Shown here: positions 1-4,743 of the stretch, piece by piece
How the letters are laid out: each line of letters begins with the position of its first letter
Numbering within the stretch: the stretch's first letter is position 1
Assembly (NCBI GenBank): GCA_903898725.1
Contig: CAIUGQ010000240.1
Span: forward strand, 1-5,195
Length of the DNA: 5,195 nucleotides
Direction: 5' to 3'
Origin: an uncultured Burkholderiales bacterium
GTDB taxonomy: Bacteria > Pseudomonadota > Gammaproteobacteria > Burkholderiales > Burkholderiaceae_E
The notes under the pieces: generated by a model
Seen by the model: only the letters and a program-made list of their open reading frames with translations
Databases searched by the model: none
What the model was told of the DNA's origin: nothing
Translations under genes and position numbers: made by a program

Positions 1-1
1 G

Positions 2-784
2 CTGCTGCTGGCGGCGGCGGTGGCGCTGCTGCTGCTCGGCACGGCGCTGGTCGGCCCCGGACTCGCGCCCTGGCCCGCGCTCGCCTGCGCGCTCGGCGGC
101 ACGGCGACGGCCGCGCTGTTCGTTCGCCGTCAGCGCGATTCGGCCGCGCCCTTCCTGCCCGCGGCACTGGCCCGCGACACCGGGTTCCGGCTGCTCAACG
201 CCGCGGCCTGCCTGGTGCAGTTCGCGAGCTTCGCGGCGCCGCTGACGGTGCCGTACTACCTGCTGCGCGGCGGCGGCTGGACACCGATGGCCAGCGGCCT
301 GCTGCTGGCCGTCTGGGCGGCGGGCATGCTCGCCGGCTCGAGCGCGGCGGGCCGGGCCGTGCCCGCGCTCGGTGCTCGGCGCACGATGGCGCTGGGCGCC
401 GCGATGGCCGCGCTGGGGCTGCTCGGCATGGCGCTGTGGCCGGAGCGCCCCCATGCGCCGCTGATGGCCGCCTGCCTGCTGCTGCAGGGCGCGGGGCTGG
501 GCATCTTCCAGGTCGCCCATGCCGATGCGGTGGTCGCCGCCCTGCCCGCCTCGTCGCGCGGCGTGGCGGGCAGCCTGGGCATGGTCGCGCGCACGGTGGG
601 CGTGGTGGTCGGCGCGACCGTCTGGCTGGGCCTGCTGCAGGCCGCCGCACCGCACGCGGGCAGCGGGGGCGACGCGCGTGCGGCGCTGATGGCCGGGCTG
701 GCGACGGTCTACGCGGGGGCGACCCTCGCCGCGGTGGTGGCGACCGTGCTGGCCTGGCGCGCGAGGCCCGCCGTCACGCCTTGA
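2..784 (+). CDS. MFS transporter, C-terminal part (DHA2/EmrB-like exporter), 5'-truncated
   Basis: The reading frame is open from base 2 to the TGA at 782-784, giving 260 residues with no convincing start. The GTG at 20 lies inside a leucine/alanine-rich membrane helix, so the gene begins outside the window. About eight hydrophobic segments can be picked out (visible residues near 1-18, 24-41, 63-86, 97-118, 128-146, 153-173, 188-213, 228-251), which fits the second half of a 14-helix transporter. The loop AGRAVPALGARR (116-127) looks like the MFS motif-A type cytoplasmic loop between helices, and the preceding 'PFLPAALARDTGFR' linker (50-63) is typical of DHA2 proteins. Family knowledge: these inner-membrane proteins are proton-driven drug or small-molecule exporters. 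The substrate cannot be read from this half. The 3' end overlaps the convergent minus-strand gene by 11 bases. MFS membership is firm; the DHA2 subgroup is likely. Confidence 0.87.
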   Translation: MLLAAAVALLLLGTALVGPGLAPWPALACALGGTATAALFVRRQRDSAAPFLPAALARDTGFRLLNAAACLVQFASFAAPLTVPYYLLRGGGWTPMASGLLLAVWAAGMLAGSSAAGRAVPALGARRTMALGAAMAALGLLGMALWPERPHAPLMAACLLLQGAGLGIFQVAHADAVVAALPASSRGVAGSLGMVARTVGVVVGATVWLGLLQAAAPHAGSGGDARAALMAGLATVYAGATLAAVVATVLAWRARPAVTP

Positions 785-1979
785 CCGGCAGCCACTCCGC
801 GGCGAAGACCTTGCAGGCCGCCGCGCTCGGAGCCGCACCGAGCGTCTCCTCGACATCGTCCCAGAAGTCTTCCCAGAGCTCCTCGAGCCCGTCGTGGTAC
901 GGATGGGGCGCGTTCGCATCGAGCCAGTCGCGCAGCAGCGCGTCGGCGGGCCGCTCGGCACAGGTCTTCTGCAGCAGCGTCTGCGCGGCCTTCACGCCCA
1001 GCGGCAGCTTCAGGCGCAGGCCCAGCACGCCGCGCAGCATCGTGAACAGCAGGTGCGCCTCGTCGGTGCGGCCGTCGGTCAGCGCCAGCCAGTGCGCCGT
1101 GGTGTTCGCCTCGGCCGCGTCGACCTCGCCGATCGCGGTGTCGGGCACCACCAGCCACTCGTAGAGCGGGTTGCTCACCGGGTCGCCGGCGGCCAGACGG
1201 TGCAGCGGCGTCGCCGGATCGGTGATGGCGGCCAGCAGCCCCGGCACACGTTCGATGCGGACGCGCTCGATGATGGCCCGGTAGGCCGGCGGCACGCCCT
1301 CGGGCAGCGTCTCGAGCCGCCCGGGGGCCGCGCGCACGGCCGCGAGCAGCCGCTCGAAGCCCTTCAGGTCGGCGATCCAGGCGCGCGCGGGCGACCAGGC
1401 GAGCACCATCAGCGCGGTCAGGATGACCTGCTCGGGCTCGTAGTACGCATCGGGGGCGTGCCCGTCGAGCAGCGTGCCGAGCGCGAGCGCCGCGCCCCGC
1501 CGCCGCCGGCGCTCGTCGGCACCGCGCTCGCGCTGCGCGAACTCGGCGTAGGGCATGAACGCCCAGTCGGCGACGACCTGCTCCTCGATGCCGCGACGGG
1601 TCGCGTCGTCCAGCGTCTCGAACTCCTCGCCGATCTCGGTCGCGATCACGCGCTTGATCGCCTGCGACGCGCCCTTCGTGTGATGCAGCAGCCCGTTGTC
1701 GAGCAGCGAGCGCGCGGCCGCATCGACGTCGCCGCCGCTGACCTTGTGCAGATGCAGGTTCACCAGCCCGAGCATGCTGCGCATGCCGCGCTCGAGGTCC
1801 TCGCGCAGGTGCTCGGAGCCGAGCACGCTCGCGATGCGGCGGATGGCCCGCGTGCCCTCGGCGAGCAGCGCCTCGCGCCGCGCAGGGTGCAGCGCGCCCT
1901 CGCGCATCGCCCGCGACCAGGCGCGCTCGAAGAGCGTGCGCGAATCGTGGTGCGCGAGTTCGCGGGCGACCGCACTCAC
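774..1979 (-). CDS. Uncharacterised 401-aa helical protein, last gene of J-domain operon (possible DUF6178 C-terminal-like)
   Basis: I do not recognise a characterised function. The GTG start at 1979-1977 is chosen because it overlaps the stop of the upstream gene as GTGA, and because the protein-like, non-arginine-rich sequence begins exactly there. The product is predicted soluble and mostly alpha-helical, without signal peptide. Visible points: a helical N-terminal region to about residue 150 containing KVSGGDVDAAARSLL (79-93); a basic run ERRRRR (156-161); a tryptophan-rich middle; and an acidic, aromatic segment LEELWEDFWDDVEE (365-378) near the C-terminus. The 'GGD..AA..LL' helix reminds me of the C-terminal part of the DUF6178 family, whose N-terminal part would correspond to the upstream 239-aa product. 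This is recalled similarity only. The 3' end overlaps the convergent MFS gene by 11 bases. A GAGGA upstream of the start may serve as a weak ribosome site; coupling is more likely. The gene is very likely real; its function is unknown. Confidence 0.85.
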   Translation of the reverse strand: MSAVARELAHHDSRTLFERAWSRAMREGALHPARREALLAEGTRAIRRIASVLGSEHLREDLERGMRSMLGLVNLHLHKVSGGDVDAAARSLLDNGLLHHTKGASQAIKRVIATEIGEEFETLDDATRRGIEEQVVADWAFMPYAEFAQRERGADERRRRRGAALALGTLLDGHAPDAYYEPEQVILTALMVLAWSPARAWIADLKGFERLLAAVRAAPGRLETLPEGVPPAYRAIIERVRIERVPGLLAAITDPATPLHRLAAGDPVSNPLYEWLVVPDTAIGEVDAAEANTTAHWLALTDGRTDEAHLLFTMLRGVLGLRLKLPLGVKAAQTLLQKTCAERPADALLRDWLDANAPHPYHDGLEELWEDFWDDVEETLGAAPSAAACKVFAAEWLPVKA

Positions 1980-2695
1980 AGCACGTCGTCCTCGTCGTCG
2001 TCGTCCAGCCCCAGGCCGAGCGACTTGGGCTTGGGCGGCGGGGGCAGCGCGGCGGCACGGTGATGGCGCGCGCGCAGCATCTCCATCATGTCGCGGAAGA
2101 TCTCGTAGTGATCGCAGCGCAGCCGCCAGGCCAGCTCGTGCCAGTCGCGGTCCTGCACCTCGCGCAGCGGCACCATGTCGCGGCGCGTGTCCTCGTCGAG
2201 CTCGCCGAGCTGCAGGTCGAGGTTGGAGACCGGGATGCCCTCGACCTCCTCGCCCTCGTGCGGATTGAAGCTGCCGTTGCGAAAGAAGCGCTCCATCTCC
2301 TCGTGGCGGTCGGAGAAGTAGTCGCAGAGCGCGTTCAGGCCCGACTCGGCCGCGCCCAGCGCGACGATGTAGTCGTCGCTGCGGTCCTCGTCGGCGAACA
2401 CCACCGCGTTGACCATGCCGCGCAGCCGGTCGTGGTTCTTCTCGTTGTAGGCGCGCTCGAGCGCGACGGCGGCGGCGAACTGCGCGGGCGAGATGAGCTC
2501 GCCGACGATCGACATCCGCGAGGCGTCGTGCTCGCGCAGGATCGCGACCAGGTCGCGCGGCGGCATCTCCTCGATGATACGCGCCAGTGCCCGGTCGCCC
2601 TCCTGGTCGGCGATGACGGCGAGCGCGCGCTCGGCGCTGTCGATGTCGCCCTCGTAGACCATGCCCGAGACGGTCTTGACGATCGGGTGCGTCAC
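1976..2695 (-). CDS. Uncharacterised 239-aa helical protein with acidic tail (possible DUF6178/MgtE-N-like repeats)
   Basis: The GTG start at 2695-2693 overlaps the upstream stop as GTGA and has a strong GGAGG eight bases before it. The next in-frame ATG (residue 12) would lose a plausible helix. Residues 36-80 form consecutive short amphipathic helices, including EEMPPRDLVAILREHD (42-57) and LISPAQFAAAVALE (67-80). This 'P.DL..ll.e...... SP.Q....l.le' rhythm resembles the helical repeats of MgtE-N-type domains and of DUF6178, from memory. Residues 123-139 (CDYFSDRHEEMERFFRN) and 184-205 are helical and aromatic/acidic. The C-terminus is a proline/lysine linker (PPPPKPK, 218-224) followed by LGLGL and the acidic tail DDDDEDD (231-237), coded by a GAC/GAG repeat. 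There is no signal peptide or membrane helix, so it is probably cytoplasmic. It is third in the J-domain operon and overlaps its neighbours by 4 bases on both sides. Function is unassigned. Confidence 0.86.
   Translation of the reverse strand: MTHPIVKTVSGMVYEGDIDSAERALAVIADQEGDRALARIIEEMPPRDLVAILREHDASRMSIVGELISPAQFAAAVALERAYNEKNHDRLRGMVNAVVFADEDRSDDYIVALGAAESGLNALCDYFSDRHEEMERFFRNGSFNPHEGEEVEGIPVSNLDLQLGELDEDTRRDMVPLREVQDRDWHELAWRLRCDHYEIFRDMMEMLRARHHRAAALPPPPKPKSLGLGLDDDDEDDVL
1985..2005 (-). repeat. Seven-unit GAC/GAG trinucleotide run coding the acidic tail DDDDEDD
   Basis: Six GTC units and one CTC on the plus strand are read as GAC and GAG on the minus strand. They encode residues 231-237 of the 239-aa protein, just before its stop and the start of the next gene. 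Length changes by whole units would alter only the tail length; changes by one or two bases would break the GTGA coupling. It may be simple GC-rich codon usage for an acidic tail rather than a true microsatellite. Confidence 0.6.
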
Positions 2696-3243
2696 TGCGG
2701 CGTCCTCCGGTCGAAGCCCTGCTGCTCGAGGTAGTCCTCGCTCTGCGTCTCGTCGTCGATCTCGTTGGCGTCGGTGTCCTCGTCGGCGTCCGAGCCGCGG
2801 CCGCGGCCGTCCTCGGCGGTGGGCTCGCCGTCGCCATCGTCGTAGCCGCGGGCCAGCGTCATCTCGAACTCGAGCGCCACCGCGGTCGCGAGGAAGTCTT
2901 CGCCGCCCGCGTGCGCCAGCACCTTCGCGATCAGCGGCCTTGCCCAGTCGGCCACGAAGAGCTCGTTCGACAGCGTCTCCCACGCGGGGAACTCGCCCGG
3001 CTCGCAGTCGAGCAGCTCGAAGAGCGTCGGCCGATGGGCCTTCTCGAAGCCGAACGCACGGTGGAAGACCGGCACGACCATCACCGGCGCATAGGCCATC
3101 AGCGGCAGGATCGAGGTCAGCGCGCGGCGCTTCTCGGCGAGGCGGCGGTCGAGCACCGGCCGGTCCTCGCTGTCGGTGCGCAGGTCGTCGAGCTCGGCCT
3201 CGTACTCGCCGCGCAGCTCGTGGAAATAGCGGGACAGTCTCAT
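2692..3243 (-). CDS. Uncharacterised 183-aa protein with long acidic C-terminal tail
   Basis: The ATG at 3243-3241 overlaps the stop of the J-domain gene as ATGA and starts a clean protein (MRLSRYFHELRGEYEAELDD). No clear ribosome site lies in front, so translation probably depends on the upstream gene. Residues 1-42 look like a charged, possibly coiled helix. Residues 43-60 (TSILPLMAYAPVMVVPVF) are hydrophobic and could be a buried helix or a single weak membrane segment. Residues 70-132 form a compact mixed region with WETLSNELFVADWARPLI (88-105) and a second helix around 115-130. From residue 135 on, the chain becomes low-complexity and rich in D, E, G and T, with EIDDETQSEDYLEQQ (161-175), typical of a disordered acidic tail. 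I recognise no family. The operon position suggests it works with the J-domain protein before it and the two helical proteins after it. The reading frame is secure; function is unknown. Confidence 0.85.
   Translation of the reverse strand: MRLSRYFHELRGEYEAELDDLRTDSEDRPVLDRRLAEKRRALTSILPLMAYAPVMVVPVFHRAFGFEKAHRPTLFELLDCEPGEFPAWETLSNELFVADWARPLIAKVLAHAGGEDFLATAVALEFEMTLARGYDDGDGEPTAEDGRGRGSDADEDTDANEIDDETQSEDYLEQQGFDRRTPQ
2704..2708 (-). promoter_or_regulatory. Ribosome binding site (GGAGG) for the 239-aa gene
   Basis: GGAGG read on the minus strand lies 8 bases before the GTG at 2695-2693, inside the last codons of the 183-aa gene. It is the best Shine-Dalgarno in the operon and supports the GTG start over the ATG 11 codons further in. 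The first and last junctions of the operon lack an equally strong site. Confidence 0.75.
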
Positions 3244-3527
3244 TCGAATTCGGCCAGGTAGGTGTCGAACATCGCCCGTGCGGTGGCCGCCGGGTCCTCC
3301 AGCAGGCGCTTCTGGCGCATCTGGTCGTACGCCTTGCGGCGCTCGTCGTCGGTCAGCAGCTCGTAGGCGGCCTGCACGTCGCGAAAGCGTGCGGCCGCGT
3401 CGGCGGCTTCGTTGCGGTCCGGGTGGTACAGCGACGCCTTGCGGCGGTACGCGAGCCGGATGTCGGCGACGCTCGCGCTCGAGGCCACGCCGAGCACGTC
3501 GTACGGATCGGGAGGGGATGCGGTCAT
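3240..3527 (-). CDS. Minimal J-domain (DnaJ-like) co-chaperone, class C type
   Basis: This 95-residue protein is almost entirely a J-domain: PYDVLGV (8-14) opens helix I, DIRLAYRRKASLY (22-34) is the basic helix II, HPD at 35-37 is the invariant tripeptide that stimulates Hsp70 ATPase, and ARFRDVQAAYELLTDDERRKAYD (47-69) is helix III with the usual end motif. About 25 residues follow (QKRLLEDPAATARAMFDTYLAEFE). There is no Gly/Phe region, zinc-finger domain or client-binding C-terminal domain, so it is not canonical DnaJ. Small J-proteins of this kind usually deliver DnaK or a DnaK-like partner to a specific client, and the client may be encoded by the next three genes. The ATG at 3527 is chosen because the J-domain starts eight residues later. 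An in-frame ATG at 3617 would add 30 residues of GC-rich, non-domain sequence. No good Shine-Dalgarno precedes either start. It is first gene of the operon, its stop overlapping the next ATG. Confidence 0.93.
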   Translation of the reverse strand: MTASPPDPYDVLGVASSASVADIRLAYRRKASLYHPDRNEAADAAARFRDVQAAYELLTDDERRKAYDQMRQKRLLEDPAATARAMFDTYLAEFE

Positions 3528-3553
3528 GGTCCGGGCGATGCGGGAGAGGCCGC

Positions 3554-3559
3554 AGTGTA
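3554..3559 (-). promoter_or_regulatory. Candidate -10 element (TACACT) for the J-domain operon
   Basis: Read on the minus strand, TACACT matches the sigma-70 -10 consensus at four of six bases and would place the transcript start about 20 bases before the ATG at 3527. No recognisable -35 hexamer lies 16-18 bases upstream, where the sequence is nearly pure G/C. A resulting leader of about 20 bases with no Shine-Dalgarno would be unusually short. This is a weak candidate, supported mostly by position. Confidence 0.25.
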
Positions 3560-3687
3560 GCGTCGGTGGGCCCCCGAGCCGCGGCGACCGGTGCCCGCGG
3601 ACGAGCTCGGCCGGCATGAGAATCGCCGACCCCTTGTTGGCGCGGCGGGGAAAAGCTGGTAACACCGAGTCTGTCGACACCGGCTCC

Positions 3688-3691
3688 AGGA
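3688..3691 (+). promoter_or_regulatory. Ribosome binding site (AGGA) for the substrate-binding protein gene
   Basis: AGGA lies 7 bases before the ATG at 3699, at normal spacing. It supports this ATG, which also gives an N-terminus beginning directly with a twin-arginine signal. Confidence 0.7.
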
Positions 3692-3698
3692 ACCCGCC

Positions 3699-4664
3699 AT
3701 GTCACCGTCCCGTCGCCGATTCGTCGGAAGTGCCGCCGCGCTCGGCCTGTCCTCACCGCTGCCGGGGCGCGCGCAGGCGACGCGGGCGCTGACCCTGCAG
3801 ACGGCCGGGCTCGGCGATGCCGAGGCCATCGGCTACTTCGTCGCCCTGGAGAAGGGCTGGTTCCGGGACGAGGGGCTGGAGCTGAAGGTCCTGCCGGGCG
3901 GGCGCGAGGCGCCCCCCGAGGCCGCCGTTCTGTCGGGCCGGGCCGAGGTCGGCCTCGCGCCGCTGGACGGCGTGATCCGGGCGATCACGGTCCAGAAGGC
4001 GCCGCTGGTGATCATCGGCGCGCAGTTCCAGAAGAACCCGATCGGCATCGTCAGCCTCGCGAGCCGGCCGATCCGCTCGCCCCGGGACCTGGTCGGCAAG
4101 ACCCTCGGCGTGGCGGTGGCCGACCGGCCCGCCGTCGAGGCGCTGTTCGCGCTCAACGGCGTCGACCCGGCCAAGGTCAGGATCGTGCCGTATGCCAACG
4201 ACCCGAGGCCGCTGCTCAAGGGCGAGATCGACGCCGCCCTGGACGTCACCACCCGCGCGCCCTTCACGGTCAAGACCGGGGGCGGACAGGCGAGCAGCTT
4301 CCTGCTGGCCGACTTCCGGCTGCCGCCCTTCGGCGACGTGCTGGTGGTGAGGCGGGACACGCTCGCCGCCCGGCGGGCCGACCTGATCGGCTTCCTTCGG
4401 GCGGGCCGCAAGGGCTGGGACGAGAACTTCAGGGACGCCGCGGCCTACCCGCCGAAGTACGCCGAGAGCTGGTTCAAGGGGGCCGGCCGCTCGATCGACA
4501 GCGAGATCTACGTCAATGGCGCGCAGAAGTCGCTGATCCAGCATCCGAAGGGCGTCTTCACGATGTCCGACGCGTCGATCAAGGCCTGCGTCGACGCCTT
4601 GCGGGCGCTCGACATCAAGGCCGAGCGCACGCACTTCGACACCACGCTGCTCGCGCGGGTCTGA
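3699..4664 (+). CDS. Tat-exported ABC transporter substrate-binding protein, NMT1/THI5-like (SsuA/ThiY family)
   Basis: The 321-residue product begins MSPSRRRFVGSAAALGLSS, fitting the twin-arginine pattern (S-R-R-x-F), with a likely cleavage site after AQA (residues 25-27); there is no lipobox cysteine. The mature part has the fold markers of the NMT1/THI5/SsuA family: YFVALEKGWFRDEGLEL (46-62), an SGRAEVGLAPLDGVI segment (79-93), QKNPIGIVSL (111-120), IRSPRDLVGKTLGVAV (125-140), ALNGVDPAKVRIVP (151-164) and KGEIDAALD (174-182). These periplasmic proteins capture small molecules (thiamine precursors, riboflavin, sulfonates, nitrate, pyrimidines or aromatic compounds) for an ABC importer. The ligand cannot be told from sequence. 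No permease or ATPase gene is adjacent here; the downstream gene, 79 bases on, is a nucleobase/nucleoside deaminase, which makes a nucleobase-type ligand conceivable. Four arginines are coded by AGG (near 4177, 4204, 4349 and 4430), a slightly different codon taste from the operon. Family call is strong; substrate is unknown. Confidence 0.9.
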   Translation: MSPSRRRFVGSAAALGLSSPLPGRAQATRALTLQTAGLGDAEAIGYFVALEKGWFRDEGLELKVLPGGREAPPEAAVLSGRAEVGLAPLDGVIRAITVQKAPLVIIGAQFQKNPIGIVSLASRPIRSPRDLVGKTLGVAVADRPAVEALFALNGVDPAKVRIVPYANDPRPLLKGEIDAALDVTTRAPFTVKTGGGQASSFLLADFRLPPFGDVLVVRRDTLAARRADLIGFLRAGRKGWDENFRDAAAYPPKYAESWFKGAGRSIDSEIYVNGAQKSLIQHPKGVFTMSDASIKACVDALRALDIKAERTHFDTTLLARV

Positions 4665-4730
4665 CGCCGCACGCGCGGCCGCTCGCCTACGCGGGCCGCA
4701 CAGGTAGGATCGGGATGCACCCGCCACGCC

Positions 4731-4735
4731 AGGAG
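4731..4735 (+). promoter_or_regulatory. Ribosome binding site (AGGAG) for the deaminase gene
   Basis: AGGAG lies 8 bases before the ATG at 4744, a near-ideal Shine-Dalgarno that fixes this start. In the same 79-base gap, TAGGAT at 4705-4710 could be a -10 element for a separate transcript, but no matching -35 is visible, so cotranscription with the upstream gene remains possible. Confidence 0.75.
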
Positions 4736-4743
4736 CCCCGACG

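Larger units (their letters stand above)
3528..3698. promoter_or_regulatory. Divergent intergenic region between J-domain operon and substrate-binding protein gene
   Basis: These 171 bases separate two genes transcribed away from each other, so they should contain both promoters. It is the longest non-coding stretch in the window. On the plus side there is a locally AT-richer patch (GGGGAAAAGCTGGTAACACC, 3647-3666) and a TTGTTG at 3634-3639 that could be a -35 element, but no good -10 follows at the usual distance. The palindrome TGTCGACA (3672-3679) and a repeated ACACCG (3662-3667 and 3677-3682, 15 bases apart) sit just upstream of the plus-strand ribosome site and could be an operator. None of this is strong enough to name a regulator. 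Confidence 0.55.

Noticed and set aside
1..38. CTG/GCG trinucleotide runs at the window start
   Set aside because: They encode leucine/alanine of a membrane helix in the MFS protein and reflect codon choice, not a separate repeat element.
894..2063. Plus-strand open frame of 389 codons opposite the 401-aa gene
   Set aside because: It is a shadow of the minus-strand gene: Arg/Gln/Val/His-rich, without domain-like pattern, and it spans a well-supported gene with a coupled start. Long antisense frames are expected at this GC content.
2060..2734. Plus-strand open frame of 224 codons opposite the 239-aa gene
   Set aside because: Same reasoning: a repetitive composition of V, L, H and R mirroring the codons of the opposite gene, with no recognisable motif.
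1980..2837. Upstream in-frame extension of the 401-aa gene (to 687 codons)
   Set aside because: The added part is arginine-, threonine- and alanine-rich low-complexity sequence lying in another frame of the 239-aa and 183-aa genes. The GTGA overlap marks the natural start.
3528..3617. Alternative start of the J-domain gene at the ATG at 3617, adding 30 residues
   Set aside because: The added residues show no J-domain or signal feature, and J-domains of this size normally begin within about ten residues of the start. It cannot be fully excluded, since neither start has a clear ribosome site.
3244..3756. Upstream in-frame extension of the 183-aa gene (to 354 codons)
   Set aside because: It crosses the J-domain gene in a different frame and the intergenic region, and even the start of the divergent gene. 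Protein-like sequence begins at the ATG at 3243.
4675..4699. Inverted repeat GCGGCC ... GGCCGC after the binding-protein stop, as a terminator
   Set aside because: The stem is only 6 base pairs with a 13-base loop and has no T-run after it. GC-rich sequence produces such pairs by chance.
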